Part shown: positions 42,762-51,373 of the stretch, in pieces
Layout of the letters: every line of letters starts with the position of its first letter
How positions within the stretch are numbered: position 1 is the stretch's first letter
NCBI GenBank assembly: GCA_043784925.1
Contig: JAYVXU010000025.1
Location: forward strand, 27,225 to 91,224
DNA from: GWA1-54-10 sp043784925
GTDB lineage: Bacteria > Patescibacteriota > Minisyncoccia > Phycocordibacterales > SBAW01
Length of the DNA stretch: 64,000 nucleotides
Direction of reading: 5' to 3'
Translations under genes and position numbers: made by a program
The notes under the pieces: model-generated
Told to the model about the DNA's origin: nothing
Databases searched by the model: none
What the model saw: the letters and a program-made list of their open reading frames with translations, nothing else

Positions 42762-43374
42762 GTTCTAATTTTTTTCGTAAGTTTTTCATATGAACATCAA
42801 GCACGTTGCTCCACGAGAGGGAATTGAAATCCCATACATGGTCAAACAAAAATTCTCGTGAAAGTACTTTGTTTGGCTCGCGCATAAAACACTCAAGAAG
42901 TGCGAATTCTTTAAGGGTCAACGACACTTCAGCCCCGTCTTGTCGTACAACTCGGGTGCCGGTATCCATCTCGAGTGGCCCTACTTTAATAACTACAGAC
43001 TTGGTGAGTGCAGGCCTTCGAAGTACTGAATTCATGCGAGCAAGCAATTCTCCAAAAGAGAAAGGTTTGACGATATAGTCGTCGGCACCTTTATTGAGTA
43101 GGTCTATTTTGTGTTCGGTTTCGTTGCGCGCCGTCAAAATAATAATAGGGGTGGTAACATTTTCGCTTCGCACTTTTTCGGTAATCATTTCACCTCCAAT
43201 ACCAGGTAGCATAAGATCAAGGATAATAAGGTCGTACTCGTCTCGGTAGAGTAAAATTCGGCTCAACGCTTTTTCGCTGTCAGACAACCAGTCTACAGCG
43301 TAGCCTTTCATTTCAAGGCCTTTTTTGAGAGCCTTTGCAAGCTTCTCTTCGTCTTCAACTATAAGTAGATGCAT
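42673..43374 (-). CDS. OmpR/PhoB-type response regulator
   Basis: 233 residues. Receiver domain with acidic pocket E7/D8, phosphoacceptor D53 (LIILDLMLPG), T81 and K103 (IVKPF), followed by a winged-helix output domain (about 130-230; LTLKEFALLECFM, SNVLDVHMKNLRKKL, RGVGYRL). It activates or represses genes through tandem direct repeats; candidate boxes are at 41604-41648. First gene of the two-component pair. Confidence 0.95.
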   Translation of the reverse strand: MHLLIVEDEEKLAKALKKGLEMKGYAVDWLSDSEKALSRILLYRDEYDLIILDLMLPGIGGEMITEKVRSENVTTPIIILTARNETEHKIDLLNKGADDYIVKPFSFGELLARMNSVLRRPALTKSVVIKVGPLEMDTGTRVVRQDGAEVSLTLKEFALLECFMREPNKVLSREFLFDHVWDFNSLSWSNVLDVHMKNLRKKLEHGSDTGQDSARLFETVRGVGYRLTGEVQE

Positions 43375-43410
43375 ACTAAATTTCTTAAATTAATTATTTC
43401 TGAAGTTACT

Positions 43411-43563
43411 CTACGCAATAGGATTTTTTCCTTGAATAAGTCGCAAAAGCACCATAATAATTGCTATTACAAGCAGGATATGGATGAGGGAGCCCACAAC
43501 GTGGAACGCCACTACTCCCAGGAGCCACAAGATCACAAGAATAGCTGCTATCGTGTACAACAT
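43411..43563 (-). CDS. Lmo0937-type 50-residue membrane protein
   Basis: 50 residues, starting MLYTIAAILVILWLLGVVAF and ending LLRLIQGKNPIA. Two hydrophobic segments; matches the short lmo0937-family proteins found widely in bacteria and often stress-related. It lies just upstream of the response regulator in the same direction. Minus-strand TATTAT about 17 bases before the ATG could be its -10. Confidence 0.75.
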   Translation of the reverse strand: MLYTIAAILVILWLLGVVAFHVVGSLIHILLVIAIIMVLLRLIQGKNPIA

Positions 43564-43652
43564 AATTTTGAGTTTAGTTAATAATACACTCTATTATCTT
43601 CATAAACCACATGTGGGAAACATGAAGAAACCAGATAAGGTTAAAAAAACCC

Positions 43653-45707
43653 TTATTTTTCAACGTATTGTTGAGTTGTGGGATGCAAATGTAGAGATCC
43701 CTCCGAACCATTAATTGTTACTGTTGTGCCGGGTTTATAAGGAGTGTTTGAATGGTCTATGACGACCGGTATTTGGTATTCCCGCGCCACAATTGCCAAA
43801 TGTGAAAGTATTCCTCCTTCGCGGGAAATAATCCCGGCAATGGTGCCCATGTATTGAGTCAGTTCAGGGACAAGGCGATCAACAAGTAAAATGCTCCCAG
43901 GAATGATTGGGCCAGACAGGTCGCATATAAATCCTGTCGCCACACCCGTAGACACTCCAATGACTGCTGTGTTTTGTGGTTCTAACACACTCGCTATTAC
44001 TGAAGGCAATATGTACCGTGACTCTGCTTCAAATTTTTTCTTGCGAGCCTCAAGTTGTGCGCTATCAAATTGCATATTTTTTATTTCATCTAAATGTAGG
44101 AAATATACAAGTGAAAGGTCAGCAAGCTTGCCCTCTATATGTTTTATTAATGCTTTTCGCAGTCCGTTCATTGCTAGAACGCTGAGCCGCCGCCCTTCTT
44201 CTCGAAGTTCTGCATATTCTTGCGCCATAACAACAGTAGGTTGCAGCTTTTCCTTTATTGCTGGAAGAAGAGTTGACCATATCTCAATTTCAGTATGGGT
44301 TTTGCTTGTAGACGAGATGCTATTGGCAGTAAAAGGGGACTCGTCTCCTATGTTTATAGAATTACCTAGTAAAGTTGAAAATACTTCTATTAATGAGGGA
44401 TCAAGTGGATAGGATTTGTTCAGAGGAAGGGAAATAAATTCAGAAGATGTTCCTATTGAAGAGGTTAGAGCCTCCATAATTTTAAGTGCTTTATCCGCAA
44501 GCACGTTCACCATAAAAACTTGCTCATATATTTGGTCAAAACGAACGAGCCATAGAGCCCACCCTTTCTCTCCTTTGAGTTCTTCTACAAGTTCTTTCAT
44601 ACTTGCCCGCAACTGTGCACGAAGTGCAGCAGGCGGTTGTAGAGGTAGTTTTTTGAATCGTTGGATATTTTTATGGCTGGTCCAAATGCCGCTTAATTGT
44701 CCTACGTGAGGGGTAAGTGTTTTTCCTCCAAAATAGGAATAGGCAGGAAAAAATTGTTTGATCTCTTTTTCTTTATCTATATAGGGGTGTGAGACAAACT
44801 CACGAAATATGGTATCTGCTTTAAATTCTATCTGTAAGGATTTGTATACTCTCCCAATCGCCCCCTGTTGTGTATGGAGTAACTGTAAAATTTCATAGGA
44901 AAGCGGTGTGGATTGTACGAACGCTTCGCTCAAGGTTGTTTGGTCAAAATAATATGGCGGGTCTTTTACTTCTTGCTCAATGAAGCAGTATCCTTCATAC
45001 CGCTCGCGCGACACGGTGGTTACCGGGCGAGTTTGGACAATGTATAATTTGTGATCTGACGCGAGCACCCACTCTATATCTTGAGGGAAGTTATATTTTT
45101 TTTCGATTTGCTCGGCCGCGACTGTTAGTCGCTGTAAACCAGGAAATAATTCTTTTATGATGGGGGAATTGTGTACCATTGAAACTCTTTCAACTGGACC
45201 GCCACCTACCACTTTATTTTCTGTACCTTTCGTCCACTCCACAATCATTTCCCGTCCAACAATTGGATTTCGAGTAAACACCACGCCTGCGTATTCGGGT
45301 TCAATATATTTTTGGATAATAATTGAAAATGGTTTTGTGTCAGTTGCTGAGCCTTTGATTTGCGCATCATGAATAACTTCCATGATCGCGGTGCCAATTT
45401 CCGAGGCCTTAATATTGAGGAGGCTTTTAAATTGTCCCGCTTGTGAGTGGGTAGCCTGGTCCTCACTGAGAGCTGCAGAACGCACAGCAAATCTCATCGT
45501 GTTGAGCGACTCTGCTTCTTTTGTGACGTTGATAAGAATTAGCTCTGCTCCTTCAGAGTCCTTACCCATTTGTTCGACTACAGCCGCACGAATAACAACA
45601 AAGGGTGGGACGGTAAACCCGGCTTGAATAAGCTCAGCCAAACGCACTGCTTTTGCTCCTATCCCAGTTGCGTTCCTTAGTATCTCCTCACTACTAGTTG
45701 TCACCAT
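43653..45707 (-). CDS. PEP-synthase-like enzyme (PPDK-type ATP-grasp plus phosphohistidine domain)
   Basis: 684 residues. N-terminal pyruvate phosphate dikinase ATP-grasp domain (about 1-240: GIGAKAVRLAELIQAGFTVPP, FAVRSAALSED, YAGVVFTRNP, QDIEWVLASDHKLYIVQTRPV), a middle linker domain (about 245-570), and a C-terminal swivelling domain with H636 (GGILSHLAIVARE; usual motif TSHAAIVARE). The PEP-binding TIM barrel is missing, as in rifampin phosphotransferase and related enzymes. So it probably phosphorylates a small molecule rather than making PEP. Overlaps the upstream gene by 14 bases. Confidence 0.85.
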   Translation of the reverse strand: MVTTSSEEILRNATGIGAKAVRLAELIQAGFTVPPFVVIRAAVVEQMGKDSEGAELILINVTKEAESLNTMRFAVRSAALSEDQATHSQAGQFKSLLNIKASEIGTAIMEVIHDAQIKGSATDTKPFSIIIQKYIEPEYAGVVFTRNPIVGREMIVEWTKGTENKVVGGGPVERVSMVHNSPIIKELFPGLQRLTVAAEQIEKKYNFPQDIEWVLASDHKLYIVQTRPVTTVSRERYEGYCFIEQEVKDPPYYFDQTTLSEAFVQSTPLSYEILQLLHTQQGAIGRVYKSLQIEFKADTIFREFVSHPYIDKEKEIKQFFPAYSYFGGKTLTPHVGQLSGIWTSHKNIQRFKKLPLQPPAALRAQLRASMKELVEELKGEKGWALWLVRFDQIYEQVFMVNVLADKALKIMEALTSSIGTSSEFISLPLNKSYPLDPSLIEVFSTLLGNSINIGDESPFTANSISSTSKTHTEIEIWSTLLPAIKEKLQPTVVMAQEYAELREEGRRLSVLAMNGLRKALIKHIEGKLADLSLVYFLHLDEIKNMQFDSAQLEARKKKFEAESRYILPSVIASVLEPQNTAVIGVSTGVATGFICDLSGPIIPGSILLVDRLVPELTQYMGTIAGIISREGGILSHLAIVAREYQIPVVIDHSNTPYKPGTTVTINGSEGSLHLHPTTQQYVEK

Positions 45708-46905
45708 ATTTTTTATAGAATCCTACACCTGACACCGTGTGCGCTACTCCTTGGTCGAGCAGTGTGCCTTCAACATATCCCTTTGTTGACCCTACTTCGA
45801 AAGGTGTACGAAGGCTGACGTTAATATTTTCAATAGCAAGCTCGGGAATGTTGCCCGTAAAGTTGTGAAGCTGGTCGGAATACAAAAGGACACCAGTAAA
45901 TGCTTTACGGGAGCTTGCGCTTAAGTTACGTCGAAGCGCCCAAAGGTGGGACGAGTAATGAGGTGATTCCTCTGTCACCCGTGACTTATCTAAAAGATAA
46001 AATGTACCCACTTCATCCCAAAGTACAATTTGCGTTGCATCTGATTTGAGTTCATTGAACCCCTCAAAAAATATAGTAGGACGGGAGTCTGTAGAATAAA
46101 TTCGTTGATATAAAACCTTGCCACTAATTGTGTCGTGCGAACTTTGAACTGTAGCATCTCCTACACTTATATACTCAGTATTTTCGGGTTCGTTTTTAAC
46201 TAAAAAATCTCCTTGTAGCTCACTTGTTTTCATACTATAAGTAACCCCATTGCGAGTAAACGAAAAATTAAATCTCTCCCGCGATGAATGGTCGGGGGCT
46301 ACTTGACGTGCAAATGTTGTAAATAAAAGAGTGGGCAATACAGAGGGTTCAGGAGATAGTTGGCTCTCGTATCCTTTACTCGTATTTTCAGCATTAATTG
46401 TTGATAATAAATAGTAATGTAAAAAACTTCCATGTGGTTGCTCAACCCGATTTGCAAAGATTTCCAACACCAGTGGCTCCCCATTTGTTTTATGGCCCAC
46501 AAACATAAACCTATCTGAATAAAATTGATGACCGCTTGTAGTTTGAGTGCCAGGTGTAGTAGTTGCAGTGGTCGGTGTTGGATAATAATAAACGATTGGA
46601 GTTTGGGGTCGAAATACATGGAGAAGTCCATACGACCACAGGGCGAGTATGGTCAGAGTTGCACAAAATAAAAATAGCCACCTCATTCGTGTGTTGTGAA
46701 AAAGCTGACTTATCATTGGGGTAATTGATGCGAATGTTCCTAAAACAATTGCTCCAACAAAAGCCCACGCCTGGCCCACTTGGCTTCCTAATGAAAATAG
46801 GACATCTGGTGGCAAAACTGCAAAAGTCGGCTGGGGGAGCGCACTCACTCCAACCAAGACTCCTAAAAATAAAAATCCCATTTGCAAAAAAGAAACCCTG
46901 CTCAT
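45694..46905 (-). CDS. Membrane protein with possible lipocalin-like exported domain
   Basis: 403 residues from ATG 46905 (46917 also in frame, but inside the -10). Three hydrophobic segments (about 5-25, 40-60 and 75-95), a Thr/Pro linker, then a beta-rich domain of about 290 residues (GHKTNGEPLVLEIFANRVEQ, KVLYQRIYSTDSRPTIFFEG, ATQIVLWDEVGTFYLLDKS) that could be AttH/CrtC-like; this is unsure. TGC-TATGCT (46921-46913) ends 7 bases before the ATG. Coupled to the PEP-synthase-like gene. Confidence 0.65.
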   Translation of the reverse strand: MSRVSFLQMGFLFLGVLVGVSALPQPTFAVLPPDVLFSLGSQVGQAWAFVGAIVLGTFASITPMISQLFHNTRMRWLFLFCATLTILALWSYGLLHVFRPQTPIVYYYPTPTTATTTPGTQTTSGHQFYSDRFMFVGHKTNGEPLVLEIFANRVEQPHGSFLHYYLLSTINAENTSKGYESQLSPEPSVLPTLLFTTFARQVAPDHSSRERFNFSFTRNGVTYSMKTSELQGDFLVKNEPENTEYISVGDATVQSSHDTISGKVLYQRIYSTDSRPTIFFEGFNELKSDATQIVLWDEVGTFYLLDKSRVTEESPHYSSHLWALRRNLSASSRKAFTGVLLYSDQLHNFTGNIPELAIENINVSLRTPFEVGSTKGYVEGTLLDQGVAHTVSGVGFYKKYGDN

Positions 46906-46912
46906 TTCCTCA

Positions 46913-46921
46913 AGCATAGCA
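46913..46921 (-). promoter_or_regulatory. Extended -10 for leaderless gene
   Basis: TGC-TATGCT on the minus strand, 7 bases before ATG 46905. Confidence 0.65.
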
Positions 46922-46999
46922 TGGAGTAAATAACCCCTTATTTGTTGGAGTAATTAAGGCGTGGTAGAGTGCGAGTATTATTTTTAGTATGTATATAGT

Positions 47000-47458
47000 A
47001 TGACGCACACAGAAGTGAGGGAGAGACCGGTTTTGTTATTTATTGGAGTCGTGTTGCTACTAATAGGAATCTACGGGGCCCTTCGAACCGTCATTAACAT
47101 GGTAGCTTTTGAAAAATATCCCCAAACGGGAGTTATAGGAGCTGTGCCTTGGAGCGGTATACAGCCGGCACCTAGTTATCAGCGGGAGCAAGATTGCGAA
47201 ACTTCCTACGTATATACTCCTCAGTTATTTTATGAAAAGGACGGGGTGACAAGTCGTACACCAAACGCAGACGAGAAGCTTCAAATGGAGCAACAGAAGC
47301 AATTAAATGATACCCAACTAAAAAATTGTATCTCAGGAGTAAAAGAGGCGCGTGATGTTGCAAAAATAAATGATATAACCCAGTCGCTGCTACTCTTGTT
47401 TCTCGGTGGGAGTGTGCTGCTTTACCGCCGTATTTTAAAGCTGGCTTCTTGCATATAA
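47000..47458 (+). CDS. Two-TM membrane protein of unknown function
   Basis: 152 residues: membrane helices at about 11-33 and 127-142, with an external loop carrying two Cys (QDCETSYVY; KNCISG) that could pair. Unknown family. TAGTAT (46985-46990) lies 9 bases before the ATG; TATAGT directly touches it. Confidence 0.65.
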   Translation: MTHTEVRERPVLLFIGVVLLLIGIYGALRTVINMVAFEKYPQTGVIGAVPWSGIQPAPSYQREQDCETSYVYTPQLFYEKDGVTSRTPNADEKLQMEQQKQLNDTQLKNCISGVKEARDVAKINDITQSLLLLFLGGSVLLYRRILKLASCI

Positions 47459-47470
47459 ATCTGTAAAAAG

Positions 47471-47499
47471 TTGACAGGTGCCGGGTTTTGTGATACACC
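47471..47499 (+). promoter_or_regulatory. mucR promoter
   Basis: TTGACA (47471-47476), 17-bp spacer, extended -10 TGA-TACACC (47491-47499); leader of about 36 bases with GGAGG before ATG 47543. Confidence 0.7.
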
Positions 47500-47542
47500 C
47501 ATTAAGGGTGGGGATTATCCTCAATCCTAAACGGAGGGCCAC

Positions 47543-47965
47543 ATGGCCAACAAACCAGATCTTCAAGTTCTCGCTACCCTTGCCGGGCCGCGTATCGGGC
47601 GTCTTTCGAAAGCGGAATTGACCGCTACGAATGTGGCAAAGATTTTATCTATCCTCGAAATGGGGTTGGAAAGATTTCAAGCCGCACCCGTTGTTTCTAC
47701 AAAAGCGCGTGCTCAGTCCCCGGATCGGATTCAAGAGGAGGTGAACAACGATCTCCTCACGTGCCGCGAATGTGGGCGGGAGATGAAAATGTTGAAACGC
47801 CACATTTGGACCGAGCACCGGCTGACCCCTGACAATTACCGGGATAAGTATCGCTTAACGGCTGACAGCTCTATGACGGCGCCAGGGTACGCAGCGGTTC
47901 GCTCTCACTTGGCGAAAGAGTCAGGTCTTGGTAAGAGTAACACCAAGGGTGTGGGGCGAAATTAG
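47543..47965 (+). CDS. MucR/Ros family zinc-finger regulator
   Basis: 140 residues. C-terminal Ros/MucR zinc finger: CRECGREMKMLKRHIWTEH (C-x2-C-x9-H-x4-H), then LTPDNYRDKYRLTAD and AAVRSHLAKESGLG. MucR proteins bind AT-rich DNA and act as global, H-NS-like regulators in alphaproteobacteria. Higher GC than its neighbours, with a consensus promoter, a strong GGAGG and its own terminator, so probable lateral acquisition. Targets here are unknown. Confidence 0.9.
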   Translation: MANKPDLQVLATLAGPRIGRLSKAELTATNVAKILSILEMGLERFQAAPVVSTKARAQSPDRIQEEVNNDLLTCRECGREMKMLKRHIWTEHRLTPDNYRDKYRLTADSSMTAPGYAAVRSHLAKESGLGKSNTKGVGRN

Positions 47966-47996
47966 GCTCACTGATTGCAGCGTTCGGTACTGTTTA

Positions 47997-48040
47997 TAGC
48001 TCGGCCCGGGGTAACACCCTAGGCCGAGCTATTTTATTTT
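47997..48040 (+). terminator. Rho-independent terminator after mucR
   Basis: TAGCTCGGCC (47997-48006) pairs with GGCCGAGCTA (48022-48031), followed by TTTTATTTT. Confidence 0.88.
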
Positions 48041-48073
48041 CAAATTAGTTTCAAGTGGTTATAATAGCCTTAT

Positions 48074-48964
48074 ATGCAAAAAATAACACCACATTTTTGG
48101 TTTAACACCGAAGCGAAGGAAGCTACTGCCTTTTACACCACTCTTTTTCCTGACTCAAAAGTGACAAGCGTGACCACAATTACTGATACACCTTCTGGCG
48201 ATTGCGATATTGTGACTTTTGATTTGGCAGGGCAAAATTTTATGGCTATAAGTGCGGGGCCTTATTTTACACTCAACCCTTCAATCTCCTTGTTTGTTGT
48301 ATTTAACCAGGAGTCTGAAATTGAAGAGGTTTGGAATAAGCTTAGCGATGGAGGCAAGATTTTGATGCCATACGACACTTATCCATGGGCTCAAAAATAC
48401 GGTTGGCTTCAAGATAAATATGGTTTGTCATGGCAACTGTCCATGAGCGGGCCCCACAAACTCGAGCAGAAAATTACTCCTATGTTCATGTTTACGCAGG
48501 CGCAAGCGGGCAAAGCAAAAGAGGCAATTGAAGTGTATACAAATATTTTCCCTAATTCAAAAATAGAAATGCTCGTGCCTTACGAAAAAGGAGAAGGGGA
48601 TACTGAAGGATTTTTGAAGCATGCGCGCTTTATATTAGCCGGACAAAATTTCATGGCCATGGATAGCTCTGGAAAGCACGAATTTATCTTTAATGAAGCT
48701 GTGTCTATGGTTGTCACCTGTGACACCCAAGAAGAAATTGATAGGTATTGGGAGAAATTATCTGCAGTGCCGGAGGCAGAGCAATGTGGTTGGCTCAAAG
48801 ACCAGTTTGGTGTTTCGTGGCAAATTGTCCCTACTGTACTGAGGGAAATGATGACCAAGGGCACATCAGAGCAAAGAGGGAGAGTTACTCAAGCATTCCT
48901 TAAGATGAAAAAATTTAATATTAAAACTTTAGAAGAAGCCTTTCAAAACGCACAAGACTTTTAG
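48074..48964 (+). CDS. Tandem VOC (PhnB/glyoxalase-like) protein
   Basis: 296 residues, two copies of the PhnB-type VOC fold (about 2-133 and 138-275), each opening with a similar block (ITPHFWFNTEAKEATAFYTTLFPDSK and ITPMFMFTQAQAGKAKEAIEVYTNIFPNSK) and containing GQNFMA and FG.SWQ. Small-molecule binding or turnover is expected, with no defined substrate. TATAAT (48060-48065) ends 8 bases before the ATG. Confidence 0.9.
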   Translation: MQKITPHFWFNTEAKEATAFYTTLFPDSKVTSVTTITDTPSGDCDIVTFDLAGQNFMAISAGPYFTLNPSISLFVVFNQESEIEEVWNKLSDGGKILMPYDTYPWAQKYGWLQDKYGLSWQLSMSGPHKLEQKITPMFMFTQAQAGKAKEAIEVYTNIFPNSKIEMLVPYEKGEGDTEGFLKHARFILAGQNFMAMDSSGKHEFIFNEAVSMVVTCDTQEEIDRYWEKLSAVPEAEQCGWLKDQFGVSWQIVPTVLREMMTKGTSEQRGRVTQAFLKMKKFNIKTLEEAFQNAQDF

Positions 48965-49423
48965 ATGCTTCAAAAAATAAAAACTAAAAATGCGTTTGAC
49001 CCACGCTTCACACCGGAACTTACTCCAAAAGAAACGCTTGAACTCGGGGTTTTTGGTGGAGTATATTTTGGGGATAAGCCTAAAGAATTTCCCCAAGACT
49101 GGTTTAAAAACGCAAAATTGTCACCCGATGGAAAGCGGCATAAGGAACTCAATTATTTCAAGGTGCATGCGAGTCAATCGCTAGCGGTGTGGCAAGCGAA
49201 GGGTTGGATACACCCGCAAGATCCACGGGGGTGGTTTGAGTGGTACTGCAGGTACTACTTAGGACGCCGAACAGAAGATGATGAGAGGCAAATTAAACGG
49301 TGGGTCGCCATGCGAAGACACATAGCTCAAATTAAAAATAATTGCCGCACGGGCGACCTATTCTGCCGACCTGGCCAAAGACAAACCCTCCTCCACTGGG
49401 CCTATGACTCCAGAGTGATGTAA
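48965..49423 (+). CDS. Conserved hypothetical protein
   Basis: 152 residues, starting directly after the stop of the VOC gene, hence co-transcribed. Rich in Trp, Tyr and Arg (GWIHPQDPRGWFEWYCRYYLGRR, RQIKRWVAMRRHIAQIKNNC). Soluble. I recall proteins of this kind in diverse bacteria and algae but cannot name a family or role. Confidence 0.65.
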   Translation: MLQKIKTKNAFDPRFTPELTPKETLELGVFGGVYFGDKPKEFPQDWFKNAKLSPDGKRHKELNYFKVHASQSLAVWQAKGWIHPQDPRGWFEWYCRYYLGRRTEDDERQIKRWVAMRRHIAQIKNNCRTGDLFCRPGQRQTLLHWAYDSRVM

Positions 49424-49436
49424 AAAAGTTTAAAAA

Positions 49437-49650
49437 TTATTTAGAATACTTTTCGTACCAGGTATTCACAAAAATTTCTGAGGGGTCGTATTTCTTTTTT
49501 GCAGCAAAAAAAGCATCAACTTCGGGGTATGCCTTGTGTAATTGTTCTTGTGAATAGTACAGCTGATAATGTAGATAAAATGTGCCTCCTGCATTTTCGG
49601 CAAGATCTATAAGATCGGTCGTAGTTTTCTGCGAGTGTGAGGTAATACTG
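49437..49650 (-). pseudogene. C-terminal fragment of an FAD-linked oxidase
   Basis: The minus strand reads DLIDLAENAGGTFYLHYQLY and AYPEVDAFFAAKKKYDP.EIF.NTWYEKYSK before a stop, the usual ending of FAD-binding (PCMH-type) oxidoreductases. No start or FAD-binding part is present; the 5' side runs directly into the DUF2177 gene. The remainder was deleted. Confidence 0.7.
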
Positions 49651-49652
49651 CA

Positions 49653-50048
49653 TCATCCAATTTTACTCATAATAAAATATGTGATGGTCGACACGGATGC
49701 GGCTAATACTGCTCCCCATATCAAATCAACAAGGGTGACCAACAAAGGCCAATCCCGGGCAACCGCTAAATTAGTAAGGTCATAGGTTGCGTAACACACC
49801 AAACCGAATAGGGCACCAAAAAGTAGAGCGTGCGTCCACGAACCTTTTTCGACAGCAGGAGTAATAACAAACACGACCAATCCCGAGATAAAAATCAGAT
49901 AAAAAATAATTGCTGCCGCCCAATTTATATCCGCTTTCATTAAGCCGCCAATTTGGGCCCGATAAAAATTCTTTGCAATGAGACCAAGCCAAAGCATATC
50001 GATGGCAAAAAAAACTGGAAGTGCTATAGCGTAAAGTTTTATAAACAT
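49653..50048 (-). CDS. DUF2177 membrane protein
   Basis: 131 residues, four membrane helices, with the family's opening (FAIDMLWLGLIAKNFYRAQIG) and YATYDLTNLAVARDWP block. Function unknown; in other bacteria it sits with lipid- or FAD-oxidase genes, which matches the oxidase fragment just downstream. Confidence 0.9.
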   Translation of the reverse strand: MFIKLYAIALPVFFAIDMLWLGLIAKNFYRAQIGGLMKADINWAAAIIFYLIFISGLVVFVITPAVEKGSWTHALLFGALFGLVCYATYDLTNLAVARDWPLLVTLVDLIWGAVLAASVSTITYFIMSKIG

Positions 50049-50209
50049 AGTGTGGGTTTATTTTTAATACGAAACTATTTAAACATTTTAGTAAAATATC
50101 GAAGGAAGATGTTTGTGCACTATTTGTTTATACGGTTATAGTATAGTCAAAAAATCTTTTGATAGCTATATTTGGTCTAGAACCTCCGCTGCGTGTTAAA
50201 CTTAAACTC

Positions 50210-50875
50210 ATGAAAAAAGTTTTGTACACCCTTTCTTTCCTAATTGGACTCTCCTTTATTTTATTTACAGCTTATTTTTTAACGCAAGATTTCCCTATAT
50301 ACGATAGGTTCTATAGTCCTCAAGTAAGAAATGAGAGGGACTTAAAAAGAATCAGGCTCAGTTTGCCCAAGCAAGTTGGTGACTTTGTGCTCCAAGTATC
50401 TCTCAAAAATTCAGACATAATTCAAATATATGAAGGGTGTTTTGATAAATATAGCCAGGGTACAGTAGATGAGTCGCTTGCGGTGTTGTGCGAAAGAGAA
50501 ATTATTGCAAGGTATAAAAATCCTCGGAGTGATAAAGAAATGACTGTTGATTTCCTTTCAAACTTCAAGAGTTTGGACGATTATAATTCGCATATAAATA
50601 AGTCATTCATTGAAAAGCAGTTACATGGATATAAGATTTTTCGTTTTAAAACCGAGACGGATAACGAAGTTCTCTGGTATCCAGAGGAGAAAAGAAATTT
50701 GGTTTTAAATAGTTTAGGTTGGTATCCTAAAAAACTCATTACGACCATAGGTGTGCAACAATCAAAAATTATAAGCTTACCTGATGGTGGAGTGAGTACT
50801 GATCTAAGAGAACCTATAGATACAGAAAGCCCCGTTATTTTATATTTTCTAGAAAAATACCCACCCAAAAAATAA
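50210..50875 (+). CDS. Membrane-anchored hypothetical protein
   Basis: 221 residues from ATG 50210: N-terminal membrane helix (about 4-24), then an exported alpha/beta part with two cysteines (GCFDKYS, VLCERE). Unknown family. TGT-TAAACT (50194-50202) ends 7 bases before the ATG. Confidence 0.65.
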   Translation: MKKVLYTLSFLIGLSFILFTAYFLTQDFPIYDRFYSPQVRNERDLKRIRLSLPKQVGDFVLQVSLKNSDIIQIYEGCFDKYSQGTVDESLAVLCEREIIARYKNPRSDKEMTVDFLSNFKSLDDYNSHINKSFIEKQLHGYKIFRFKTETDNEVLWYPEEKRNLVLNSLGWYPKKLITTIGVQQSKIISLPDGGVSTDLREPIDTESPVILYFLEKYPPKK

Positions 50876-51004
50876 AAGATACTTATGTGTTTTAGGATGC
50901 GTCAAGTTTGCGTTATTTTGATTGAAAAGATGTAGGACAGAGCTAATCCTTTCAATGTTTTATACAAAACTTAAACTCTGGAGTTGGGTGCTTATTCGCT
51001 ATGT

Positions 51005-51053
51005 TTGACAGAAGGATCCAATAGAAATATACTTAACAATGTGGTTAAGTATA
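51005..51053 (+). promoter_or_regulatory. Consensus promoter with inverted-repeat operator (ArsR gene)
   Basis: TTGACA (51005-51010), 17-bp spacer, TATACT (51028-51033). A perfect 10-bp inverted repeat, TATACTTAAC (51028-51037), 6-base spacer, GTTAAGTATA (51044-51053), covers the -10, the transcription start and the GTG at 51041. Confidence 0.8.
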
Positions 51054-51370
51054 GGACAGAGGAAATTTTTGCGGCTTTAGGGCAACCAATACGCAGGCAA
51101 ATGGTCGAGAAGTTGGCTCGGCAGGGGAGTATGTCAATCTCTCTGATGGCAGAGCCATTTGCAATCTCTCTTCCTGCTGCGCTCAAGCATACGCAAGTGC
51201 TTGAAGAGTGCGGTTTGATCACTCGCGCAAAGCTTGGGCGCGTGCAGTATTGCACGCTCAATCCCCAAGCTTTTGAAGAAGTGGTGGGCTGGCTCATGGT
51301 GCAACAGTCATTTTGGGACAAGAGTTTTGATAGGCTCGAAAAACACTTTACTCATAATAAAAAGAAATAA
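51041..51370 (+). CDS. ArsR-type winged-helix repressor
   Basis: 109 residues from GTG 51041, placed 7 bases after the -10. HTH_5 fold (EEIFAALGQPIRRQMVEKLARQ, ISLPAALKHTQVLEECGLI, GRVQYCTLNP). No metal-binding CxC is seen, so it is of the ArsR/AHSA1-linked type, not a metal sensor. It should bind the inverted repeat over its own start and control the AHSA1 and YCII genes that follow. Confidence 0.88.
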   Translation: MVKYRTEEIFAALGQPIRRQMVEKLARQGSMSISLMAEPFAISLPAALKHTQVLEECGLITRAKLGRVQYCTLNPQAFEEVVGWLMVQQSFWDKSFDRLEKHFTHNKKK

Positions 51371-51373
51371 GCT

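Noticed and set aside
43484..43714. Plus-strand frame over the 50-residue membrane protein
   Set aside because: The minus strand gives a clear lmo0937-type protein in the same place.
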